This document shows positions 1 to 6,344 of a DNA stretch of 10,718 nt, in pieces. Origin of the DNA: Nitrospirota bacterium. GTDB taxonomy: Bacteria > Nitrospirota > JAOUDF01. The position numbers were made by a program, and so were the translations under genes. Where the stretch lies: positions 1 through 10,718 of the forward strand of contig JAOUDF010000073.1 of the NCBI GenBank assembly GCA_029859385.1, in the 5' to 3' direction. A model generated the notes under the pieces. That model ran no database searches and was not told the origin of the DNA. It saw nothing but the letters and a program-made list of their open reading frames with translations. Position 1 is the first letter of the stretch; every line of letters begins with the position of its first letter.

Positions 1-450
1 ATCAAGAAAGATGCCCTGAAAACAGAACCGTTCCGCGACGCAAAAACCATCGCTACCCTGGCGGTCGGCGAGAAGGTCGAGATACTGAAACGCCAGGGCG
101 GCTGGTATTATCTCTCAACCGGTCGGGGCAAGGGATGGGTACGTATGCTCAGCGTCAAACGGGGCGAGGCAACTGGGAAATCGGCGGGCAAAGAGGCTTC
201 AGGTCTGCTGGATATCGCTTCAGGCAGGGCCGGGAAAGGGCAGATCGTTGCGACTACCGGCGTTCGGGGCCTTAACGAAGAGGAGCTGAAAGCCGCGAAA
301 TTCAACGAGAAAGAAGTAAAAGCGATGGAGTCTTTCACCATATCGTCACAGGAGGCGGAGAAGTTTGCGGCAAAGGCGAAACTGGCGAGACAGAGTGTGC
401 CGTTCCTGGCCGCACCGCCCTCCCCTGTTAGCGAAGGAGGCCGGGACTAG
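1..450 (+). CDS. SH3-domain protein, 3' part (5' end outside window)
   Basis: The frame is open from base 1 to a TAG at 448-450, so the start lies upstream of the window. The visible 149 residues begin in what looks like a bacterial SH3 (SH3_3) fold: polar residues then FRDAKTIATLAVGEKVEIL, a QGGWYYL strand and a GKGWVRM strand. That pattern is typical of SH3 modules thought to bind cell wall or envelope partners. The rest is Lys/Ala/Glu-rich and probably helical, with GVRGLNEEELKAAKF and a hydrophilic C-terminus. I recognise no catalytic motif. The stop is only 2 nt before the M48 protease start, and the protease ribosome binding site (AAGGAGG, about 433-439) sits inside this gene, which suggests co-translation. 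A role beside the protease in envelope maintenance is inferred from position. The SH3 assignment is by eye and rests on a partial domain. Confidence 0.75.
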   Translation: MKKDALKTEPFRDAKTIATLAVGEKVEILKRQGGWYYLSTGRGKGWVRMLSVKRGEATGKSAGKEASGLLDIASGRAGKGQIVATTGVRGLNEEELKAAKFNEKEVKAMESFTISSQEAEKFAAKAKLARQSVPFLAAPPSPVSEGGRD

Positions 451-452
451 CC

Positions 453-1331
453 ATGCGAAAACTCATCATTCTCATCGTCCTTGCCGTCACTGCTTCCACC
501 GTCCAGGCCATCGATCTGGGGGATATCCTCAAGAAGGTCAAGCCGGGAGAACAACCGTCCAGCACTACGGAACAGGCCCCGCAGAAGGATGAAGCGGCCT
601 CGCCTGCTGACTTGGCCTTCGATCTCTTCGGGGAGATACCGGTGGAAGAAGAGGTCAGGATCGGCCGCGAAGTGGCCGGGAACCTGCTGGGAGCCGCGCC
701 GCTGGTAAAGGACGAGAAGCTTCAGAGATACGTCAATACTGTCGGAAGGTGGCTCTCCCTTCAGTCGGAACGGCCGGAACTGGCCTGGCATTTTGGTGTT
801 ATCGAGTCCGCGGATATCAACGCCTTTGCAGCGCCGGGCGGCTACATACTGGTAACAAAGGGGCTTTACCGGAAGCTCACCAGCGAGGCGGAGCTGGCCG
901 GAGTACTGGCGCACGAGATCGGTCACATCATAAGGAAACACCACTTGAAACTGATGCAGCAGGGCCGTATGCTCGATATGGGAAGCAGGCTCCTCTCACA
1001 AAAGGCCGGTTCAAAAGACGAGGCCATAAAAAGGCTCATCGGCAGCGGCGCCGAGGTCTTTGCCCGCAGCCTCGACAAGAACGCCGAGTACGAAGCCGAC
1101 CGCATCGCCGTTGTACTGGCGACCAGAGCCGGGTATGATTCTTTCGGACTTCCCGCCGTCTTGCAGGAGATCGGACATGCCGGCGCCGATGACAGCCGGG
1201 TGGGTCTGCTTTTCAAGACGCACCCCCATCCCGACGACCGCCTGTCACACCTGGATGACAGCATGGGCAGCGCCTTCGACCGCTATAAGGGAAAGACGGT
1301 GGCGGAGAGGTTGTATCGTCTGAAGCAATGA
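453..1331 (+). CDS. M48 family zinc metalloprotease, periplasmic
   Basis: A 292-residue protein with a clear signal peptide (MRKLIILIVLAVTASTVQA, cleavage likely after A19). The M48 zinc site is complete: HEIGH at 154-158 gives two His ligands and the catalytic Glu, and AEYEADRIAV at 211-220 supplies the third ligand, probably E214. A THPHPDDRL motif at 256-264 matches the conserved THPxPxxRI/L segment near the C-terminus of BepA/YfgC and LoiP-type proteases. The segment EEEVRIGREVAGNLLG upstream is also usual in this group. Unlike BepA there is no TPR extension, since the protein ends soon after the THP motif. The expected role is quality control of outer-membrane or periplasmic proteins. 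The ATG has a strong AAGGAGG site about 13 nt upstream. It follows the SH3 gene by 2 nt and precedes the AsmA gene by 22 nt. Family is sure; substrate is not known. Confidence 0.93.
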   Translation: MRKLIILIVLAVTASTVQAIDLGDILKKVKPGEQPSSTTEQAPQKDEAASPADLAFDLFGEIPVEEEVRIGREVAGNLLGAAPLVKDEKLQRYVNTVGRWLSLQSERPELAWHFGVIESADINAFAAPGGYILVTKGLYRKLTSEAELAGVLAHEIGHIIRKHHLKLMQQGRMLDMGSRLLSQKAGSKDEAIKRLIGSGAEVFARSLDKNAEYEADRIAVVLATRAGYDSFGLPAVLQEIGHAGADDSRVGLLFKTHPHPDDRLSHLDDSMGSAFDRYKGKTVAERLYRLKQ

Positions 1332-1340
1332 CCAGGACCA

Positions 1341-1344
1341 GGAG
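1341..1344 (+). promoter_or_regulatory. Ribosome binding site that decides the AsmA-family start
   Basis: GGAG at 1341-1344 directly abuts an in-frame ATG at 1345, which is too close to use, but lies 9 nt before the ATG at 1354. The second ATG also begins the expected MKK-type N-terminus before a membrane helix. The start at 1354 is therefore preferred over 1345. Confidence 0.6.
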
Positions 1345-1353
1345 ATGCATTTC

Positions 1354-3600
1354 ATGAAAAAAGCAAAATACGCCCTTTACTTCCTTGCCGCCCTCGCAAC
1401 CCTTGCAATCGTCGTTGCAGCGTACCTCGTCCTCACCTTCGACCCGAACAAGTACAAGCCCCTCCTCATCTCATACGTCAAGGAACAGACCCAGCGCACC
1501 CTCGCCATCGAAGGCGATATCAAGCTGGCCCTCTTCCCCAAGTTGGGAATCGACCTGGGCAAGGTCTCCCTGAGCGAGAGAAACAGCCCTGAAGAGTTCG
1601 CCGCCGTGAATCAGTTACGCCTCTACCTGGCCCTGCTGCCTCTCCTTCATAAAGAGGTGGTGGTGGATGACATCCATATCGACGGCCTGAGGGCAAGGAT
1701 CGTAAAACATCGGGACGGCACAACCAACTACGACGACCTGGCGAAGGGAAAGAAAGAGGAGAAAAAGAAGGAAGAAGGGGCCATGCCCTTTGCGCTGGAC
1801 GTGTCGGGCGTGAAGATTACCAACTCCGCCTTCACTTTGCAGGATGAAGAAAAGGGGCGGACATTCTCCGTCAGCTCGCTGGAGGTCAGTACAGGCAGGC
1901 TGGCGGGCAATGTGCCTACAAGACTGGAGACCCGCTTCAGGGTGCAGGGTGACAAGCCAAAGATTGACGCGTCGGTGCATCTGGCCACCGGCCTTACCCT
2001 GGACCTCAAGGCACAGCATTATGCCCTCATGAAACTGAACGTCGAGGCAAAAGGAGAAGCGGCGGGCATCACCGGCCTGCAGATGACCGCCCGGGGTGAC
2101 GTGGACTCCGACAGCACATCAAAGTCTTTGGTCGTGCAGGAACTCTCGGTGTCACTCAAGGGAAAGAAGGGAACCGATGACCTGGAGATGAAGCTGGATG
2201 TGCCGCGGCTTCAGTTGTCCCACGACAAAGTCACCTCGGAAAAAATCAACCTGCGGGCCATGCTTACCCAACCCGGTGGCCGGATGGATATGACCCTGGG
2301 TATTCCCGCCCTGGAGAGCACGCCCCGGACATTCCAGGCGGAGTCAGTAGCGATCGACATCAACGGTACCCGCGGAGACAACGCCATCAAGGGGAGTATC
2401 GCTACTCCGGTGAAAGGCGACCTGGAGACGAAATATTTTGATCTGCCGGCTATCCGGGGAGATATCGGGATCACCAATCCGAAGTTGCCCAAAGGCTCCA
2501 TGACCCTCGCCATGAACGGCAAGGCCCGCCTTGAACTGGCCGCGGAGAAGGTCTCGATTGACCTCACCACGAAGGTAGAAGGCGACACCATTATATCGAA
2601 ACTGGGCGTCAGCGGTTTCGACACCCCCTACTACACCTTTGATATCGCCATCGACCGGCTCGATACCGACCGCTGGTTGCCGCCCGTTCCTGTGGGTGGA
2701 CAGAAGCAGATTGCCACGGTACTGGAACCCAAAAAGTCGATCGATTTTTCAGCCATCCGCACCCTCAAGGCCGACGGGAAACTCCGCATAGACCAGTTGA
2801 AGACCAGGAACCTGAAAGCGACCAATATCCGCATAGGGCTGAAGGCCGCGGGCGGCAGCATGATCGTGAGCCCGATGAGCGCCTCTCTCTACGATGGGAC
2901 AACAAGCGGTTCCCTGACGGTTAATGCGGTCAAAACTCCTCATATCGGGGTCCGGCAGGATTTCAAGAAAATCAGTATCGGTCCACTCATGCGGGATGTA
3001 CTGAACAAAGACGTACTCGAAGGAAAGGGGAATGTTTCTCTCGACATAAACGGCGAGGGGGACACGGAAACCGCCATCAGGAAGTCCCTGGACGGCATCC
3101 TGAAGATTAATTTGCGCGATGGAGCCATCAAGGGAATCAACATCCCCGGCGCCCTTCGCTCGGCCAAGGCAAAGCTGGGAATGCTCAAGGGTGAAGAGGT
3201 CCAGGAAACCTCGGCCATGGAGAAGACCGACTTCACGGAGATGAACGCACAGTTCAGCATAAAGAACGGCGTGGCCCGCGGCGACCTCAATGCCAAGTCC
3301 CCCCTGCTTCGACTGGCGGGGGCCGGCGACATTGACATCGGCGAAGAGAAGCTGGACTATCTGCTCAGGGCGACCATCGTTGGCACGCTGGAAGGACAGG
3401 AAGGGAAAGAGCTGGCGGCCCTGCGGGGCGTTACCGTGCCGGTGCGCATCAGTGGCCCCTTTGCCGCGCCCAAGGCCAGGCTCGACTTCAACTCCCTTGC
3501 GGAAGAAGCTGTCAAACAGAAGCTGGGAACCACGACTGAAGAGATAAAGAAAAAAGCAGGAGAAGTACTGGAGAAGGGGCTTAAGGGGCTGTTCCGTTAA
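1354..3600 (+). CDS. AsmA family protein
   Basis: About 748 residues. A short basic N-terminus (MKKAKY) is followed by one membrane helix at about residues 5-27 and then FDPNKYKPLL, the usual opening of AsmA N-terminal domains. The body is repetitive beta-rich sequence with alternating hydrophobic residues, as in the bridge-like AsmA/TamB/YhdP group. A very charged Lys/Glu linker sits near residues 130-142. The C-terminal region has the AsmA hallmarks: a GKGNVSLDINGEGD strand, SLDGILKINLRDGAIKGINI, TDFTEMNAQFSIKNGVARG, SPLLRLAGAGDIDI and VPVRISGPFAAP. These proteins are anchored in the inner membrane with most of the chain in the periplasm, and the group is linked to phospholipid transport and outer-membrane integrity. 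An alternative ATG at 1345 would add three residues but has no usable spacing to a ribosome binding site. It is the third gene of the SH3-protease-AsmA set. Family confident; transported lipid unknown. Confidence 0.92.
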   Translation: MKKAKYALYFLAALATLAIVVAAYLVLTFDPNKYKPLLISYVKEQTQRTLAIEGDIKLALFPKLGIDLGKVSLSERNSPEEFAAVNQLRLYLALLPLLHKEVVVDDIHIDGLRARIVKHRDGTTNYDDLAKGKKEEKKKEEGAMPFALDVSGVKITNSAFTLQDEEKGRTFSVSSLEVSTGRLAGNVPTRLETRFRVQGDKPKIDASVHLATGLTLDLKAQHYALMKLNVEAKGEAAGITGLQMTARGDVDSDSTSKSLVVQELSVSLKGKKGTDDLEMKLDVPRLQLSHDKVTSEKINLRAMLTQPGGRMDMTLGIPALESTPRTFQAESVAIDINGTRGDNAIKGSIATPVKGDLETKYFDLPAIRGDIGITNPKLPKGSMTLAMNGKARLELAAEKVSIDLTTKVEGDTIISKLGVSGFDTPYYTFDIAIDRLDTDRWLPPVPVGGQKQIATVLEPKKSIDFSAIRTLKADGKLRIDQLKTRNLKATNIRIGLKAAGGSMIVSPMSASLYDGTTSGSLTVNAVKTPHIGVRQDFKKISIGPLMRDVLNKDVLEGKGNVSLDINGEGDTETAIRKSLDGILKINLRDGAIKGINIPGALRSAKAKLGMLKGEEVQETSAMEKTDFTEMNAQFSIKNGVARGDLNAKSPLLRLAGAGDIDIGEEKLDYLLRATIVGTLEGQEGKELAALRGVTVPVRISGPFAAPKARLDFNSLAEEAVKQKLGTTTEEIKKKAGEVLEKGLKGLFR

Positions 3601-3614
3601 GGCGCCAGCCCCCT
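3585..3614 (+). terminator. Possible weak hairpin at the end of the AsmA gene
   Basis: GGGGCT at 3585-3590 can pair with AGCCCC at 3607-3612 around a 16-nt loop that holds the AsmA stop codon. Only a short ATTTAAT stretch follows and there is no clean U-run, so intrinsic termination is doubtful. It is listed because the convergent AsmA and bacterioferritin genes are only 22 nt apart and some boundary is expected here. Confidence 0.2.
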
Positions 3615-3622
3615 CGCGTGAT

Positions 3623-4090
3623 TTAATCGATCTGTCCGGCAAGATAGTTCTGGATGCCGATCTGCTTTATCTGGTCGAGCTGGGTTTCGAGCCAGTCGAC
3701 GTGGCCTTCCTCATCCTTGAGAATCGATTCAAGCAGTTCACGGGTGCCGTTGTCCCCTACCTCCACCGCCACCTTTATGGCGTCGTTATACCCCTTTACC
3801 GCGTCGAGTTCATAGATGTGGTCGTTCTTGTGCATCTTCTCGACTTGATCGCCGATATGCAGCTTGTTAAGTTCGCTGACAATGGGCTTCCCCTCGAGAA
3901 AGATGATACGAGCTATAAGCTTTTCGGCATGCTTCATCTCATCGATGGCCCGCTTCTCGATGGCCTGGTGTAGTCGTTCATAGTTCCAGTTGGCGCACAG
4001 CTCCGAGTGGACCATATACTGGTTGATGGCGGAAAGCTCTCCGGCCAGGCGTTCGTTCAGTTGTGCAATAAGCTTTGCATTGCCCTTCAT
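3623..4090 (-). CDS. bfr: Bacterioferritin
   Basis: A 155-residue protein of normal bacterioferritin length. All di-iron ferroxidase ligands fall at the same numbers as in E. coli Bfr: E18, E51, H54, E94, E127 and H130. M52, which coordinates haem b between two subunits, is also present. The opening MKGNAKLIAQLNERLAGELS and the segment around ESILKDEEGHVDWLE are characteristic. The protein should form a 24-subunit cytoplasmic shell that oxidises Fe(II) and stores it as mineral, also limiting iron-driven oxidative damage. The start ATG has AAGGAG about 8 nt upstream. It is on the same strand as the response regulator but separated by 97 nt, so it probably has its own promoter. No bacterioferritin-associated ferredoxin gene is visible nearby, and no convincing Fur box was found. 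Confidence 0.97.
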   Translation of the reverse strand: MKGNAKLIAQLNERLAGELSAINQYMVHSELCANWNYERLHQAIEKRAIDEMKHAEKLIARIIFLEGKPIVSELNKLHIGDQVEKMHKNDHIYELDAVKGYNDAIKVAVEVGDNGTRELLESILKDEEGHVDWLETQLDQIKQIGIQNYLAGQID

Positions 4091-4144
4091 AATGTCGTCT
4101 CCTTATTGAATCCGCGAGTGAGATTTGTACATCGTATCATGACT

Positions 4145-4172
4145 ATTGAAGCAGACTTCATAAAAAGGTCAA
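4145..4172 (-). promoter_or_regulatory. Candidate sigma70-like promoter for bfr
   Basis: On the - strand, TTGACC (4167-4172) is followed after 16 nt by TTCAAT (4145-4150), about 55 nt ahead of the bacterioferritin start. The -35 matches consensus at five of six positions and the -10 at four of six. It lies in the 97-nt gap after the response regulator gene, where a separate promoter would be expected. The match is modest and untested. Confidence 0.35.
4147..4160. repeat. Short inverted repeat between bfr and the response regulator
   Basis: TGAAG (4147-4151) and CTTCA (4156-4160) form a perfect 5-bp inverted repeat with a 4-nt centre. It lies in the spacer of the candidate bfr promoter and overlaps its -10, so it could be a small operator. 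It is short enough to be chance, and it does not resemble a Fur box. Confidence 0.25.
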
Positions 4173-4187
4173 GAAAACAATGCCACA

Positions 4188-4568
4188 CTACCGCTTTAAG
4201 CCAAGCACCGCAAATGCCTTGTCGCGTACCTCATCCGGATCAAATGGCTTCGTCATGTAAAGGTCGCACCCCACTTCGACACCCTTCTTTTTGTCGAATT
4301 CCTGCCCCTTGGCTGTTAGCATGACAATGTAAACCCCCTCTACCGGAGCCTCATTTTTTATCGAATTGCAAACGTCGAAGCCGTTCATCCTGGGCATCAT
4401 CACATCGAGAAAGACGAGACCGGGCTTTTCTCTTCTGATGGTCTCAAGAGCAGTTTGACCGTTGTCGGCAGTCAACAGCTCCACCCCGGCATCTTCAAGC
4501 TCTTCAAGAGTCTGCTCAAGAAGCAGCCGGATATGCGGTTCATCATCCGCAATCAGTATCTTCTGCAT
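4188..4568 (-). CDS. Single-domain (CheY-like) response regulator
   Basis: A 126-residue receiver domain with no output domain. The acidic pocket is D8/D9 (in ILIADDEPHIR), the phosphorylation site is D55 (in LVFLDVMMPRMNG), the switch Thr is T85 (in VMLTAKG) and the conserved Lys is K107 (in MTKPFDP). All key residues are present, so it should be phosphorylated by a histidine kinase or a hybrid partner and act by protein contact, not by binding DNA. The start at 4568 is chosen because GGGAGG lies 6 nt upstream. An upstream in-frame ATG would add 20 residues unlike a receiver N-terminus and would overlap the preceding gene. It is the last gene of the sensory operon, 28 nt after the third binding protein. 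The kinase four genes earlier in this window is the obvious candidate partner, which is inference. Confidence 0.93.
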   Translation of the reverse strand: MQKILIADDEPHIRLLLEQTLEELEDAGVELLTADNGQTALETIRREKPGLVFLDVMMPRMNGFDVCNSIKNEAPVEGVYIVMLTAKGQEFDKKKGVEVGCDLYMTKPFDPDEVRDKAFAVLGLKR

Positions 4569-4574
4569 AACGAT

Positions 4575-4580
4575 CCTCCC
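4575..4580 (-). promoter_or_regulatory. Ribosome binding site fixing the response regulator start
   Basis: GGGAGG on the - strand sits 6 nt before the ATG at 4568 and lies wholly in the 28-nt gap after the binding-protein stop. It supports the 126-residue form over a 146-residue form with a non-conserved extension. Confidence 0.6.
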
Positions 4581-4596
4581 TTTATCACTCTGAGCT

Positions 4597-5370
4597 CTAC
4601 TTCCAGTACTCCACTCCGTATTTCTCAAGTATCTTGTCCAGCTCGCCCGATTGTTTCAACTTTCGTATTCCCTTTGACAGAATCTCCGCATACTCCTTCG
4701 ACCCCGGATTTTCTGGAGAAAATGCGACATAGACATTTTCTCCCGGTCCCAGATACCCGGCCCGGACAATCTGATCAGCAACGCCGAGATTTCTCGCCTT
4801 CTGCAGTACCATGTTCTGGTCGCCGATGGTAACATCACAACGCCCTGCGGCAACCTTCTTGATATTCAACAATAGCGCCTCACTGCCAAAGACATACTGG
4901 ACGCGGTCCTCGTGCTCCTTAAAAAAGTTGCTCAACTCCTCCCCGTAAGAATAATCCTTTATCAGGCAGACCGATACCGACGACAGAGAATCGACCCCCT
5001 TGAATTTCCATTGCTTCCCCTTGCGCGTGAAGAAGGTAATCCTTGAGTTACCGAACTCTTCATCAGGGAAAACGAAATCCGGAGCGCATGACCGGTATGC
5101 GCTGATTACCGCATTGTATTCACCCTGCCTTACCTTTTTGACCGCCCTGTTCCACGGCATTAGGTTGTAGTTCACCGTATGACCCGCTGCCTCAAATACC
5201 CGCTTCGCAATTTCGACGCCATAGCCGGGCATTGACGATTTCGGGTCGGTGTTGTAGGGCCCGAATTCATCCCCGGCAATGGTTATCGTATCCGCCATCG
5301 CCATCGGCGCCGCAACGACAAAAGCAAAAACAGCCAGCACTATGAAGAACCCAAAGAGCATGGTTTTCAT
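4597..5370 (-). CDS. Periplasmic solute-binding protein (SBP_bac_3 type), diverged
   Basis: 257 residues with a signal peptide (MKTMLFGFFIVLAVFAFVVAA, cleavage likely after A26 in PMAMA-DTIT). The mature part opens with ITIAGDEFGPYNTDP and PGYGVEIAKRVFEAAGH, the first lobe of family 3 binding proteins. It then shows VAAGRCDVTIGDQNMV and ends with GELDKILEKYGVEYWK. The usual 'eR' motif, whose Arg binds the amino acid carboxylate in classical members, is replaced by RSCAPDFVFPDE near 93-104. The ligand may therefore not be a standard amino acid. It has cysteines at 95, 135 and 178. It is clearly more distant from the two adjacent paralogues further upstream in the operon than those are from each other. 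GAGGAGGG 8 nt before 5370 fixes this start; an upstream ATG would overlap the methyltransferase gene. No permease or ATPase gene is nearby, so a sensory role is as plausible as transport. Confidence 0.87.
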   Translation of the reverse strand: MKTMLFGFFIVLAVFAFVVAAPMAMADTITIAGDEFGPYNTDPKSSMPGYGVEIAKRVFEAAGHTVNYNLMPWNRAVKKVRQGEYNAVISAYRSCAPDFVFPDEEFGNSRITFFTRKGKQWKFKGVDSLSSVSVCLIKDYSYGEELSNFFKEHEDRVQYVFGSEALLLNIKKVAAGRCDVTIGDQNMVLQKARNLGVADQIVRAGYLGPGENVYVAFSPENPGSKEYAEILSKGIRKLKQSGELDKILEKYGVEYWK

Positions 5371-5387
5371 ATTTTCATCCCTCCTCG

Positions 5388-6344
5388 TCAGTTCACCGCA
5401 CAAAAGAGCGGTAGATTGGCCGAAGCTATCTGCTCGATATGGCGCTGATCCGTTCCGCAACAGCCACCCATAACGTTAAATCGCTTCAGGACCCTTTTGA
5501 GAGCGGCGTATTGAATGCCAAGCTCGACCGGGTTACCTGCATCAAGCTCCGAAGCTTCATTCAGCTCGGCGTGGCTCATACGTGAGGCATTTGCCCGGAT
5601 TCCGTGAATTCTTTCCGTCCATACCCCACCGGTCAGCACCTTCTCAAAATGAGTCGGGTGAGCACAGTTTATCATATAGTAACAGGGGTACCCTGACGTC
5701 GCCTCGTCTACACGCTCAATCGCTGCCCGCAGCGTCTCTCCGTTGGGCAGACATCCGTCGGTCTCCACCGTAAACGAGAGGACCACCGGCATGCGCAGGC
5801 GTTGCGCAGCTTTCGCAATCCCCACCGCTTCGTCAACATAGTTCATCGTAAGGGCACATACCATATCAGCCGGAGCTCCGGCAAAGATATCGATCTGCTC
5901 CAGATGGTACTCCTCCGCCTCGTCAGCCGACATCGCGTTATCGGCCACATAACCGTCCCCTCGGGGACCAACGCATCCGCTGATGACCATTGGTGTGCTT
6001 ACTGTCTCGTATTGATTCCGTATGTCGTAGAGGAGGCGGATTGCTTGTCGATTCGCGTCAGCCAGGGATTCAGGAGAGTAGCCGAGTTTCCTCCCCCAGT
6101 CAGCATTGGCCCTCCAGGTAGCACTTTCCAAAACCAGGCCGGCCTCGAAGCGCCTCGAAATCTCAGCATAGCTGGAATAGTACTTGTAAAGTGACGCCCT
6201 GCCCTCAGGTGTTTTCAGCAGGTCAAAGGCGGCGAAGTCCGGGAGATTGAGACCTTCGTGAAAAATGAGGGTCGTCTCAATGCCACCATCAGTCAAAAAA
6301 AACTTCTCGCCAAGCTGCGGCAAAGCGCTTCGATATCGGCTCAT
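5388..6344 (-). CDS. Homocysteine S-methyltransferase family protein
   Basis: 318 residues, the size of MmuM-type stand-alone enzymes. The N-terminus FFLTDGGIETTLIF matches the opening beta-strand and Gly-rich loop of the barrel. The zinc-thiolate site that activates homocysteine is intact: C227 in MINCAHPTHF and C295/C296 in VMGGCCGTD. Other family segments are SGCVGPRGDGY (122-132), SFTVETDGCLPNGETL (190-205) and HGIRANASRMSHAELN (247-262). The reaction would be methyl transfer to homocysteine giving methionine; the donor could be S-methylmethionine, SAM, a betaine or another methylated compound and cannot be read from sequence. No cobalamin or folate domain follows, so it is not MetH. Its ATG overlaps the kinase stop (ATGA), with GGAGAG upstream, implying translational coupling. 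A methyltransferase between a kinase and a binding protein is unusual and hints that the sensed ligand or its product is a methyl compound. Confidence 0.9.
   Translation of the reverse strand: MSRYRSALPQLGEKFFLTDGGIETTLIFHEGLNLPDFAAFDLLKTPEGRASLYKYYSSYAEISRRFEAGLVLESATWRANADWGRKLGYSPESLADANRQAIRLLYDIRNQYETVSTPMVISGCVGPRGDGYVADNAMSADEAEEYHLEQIDIFAGAPADMVCALTMNYVDEAVGIAKAAQRLRMPVVLSFTVETDGCLPNGETLRAAIERVDEATSGYPCYYMINCAHPTHFEKVLTGGVWTERIHGIRANASRMSHAELNEASELDAGNPVELGIQYAALKRVLKRFNVMGGCCGTDQRHIEQIASANLPLFCAVN

Noticed and set aside
1345..1353. Start of the AsmA protein at the first ATG (1345)
   Set aside because: GGAG ends at the base before that ATG, leaving no spacing; the ATG at 1354 has 9 nt spacing and a typical MKK N-terminus.
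2749..3642. 297-codon open frame on the - strand inside the AsmA gene
   Set aside because: Same codon-register antisense effect over a clear AsmA C-terminal domain; no domain or signal sequence is visible in its translation.
4091..4187. Fur box upstream of bacterioferritin
   Set aside because: Iron control would be reasonable, but no stretch resembles the GATAAT-type repeat well enough to call.
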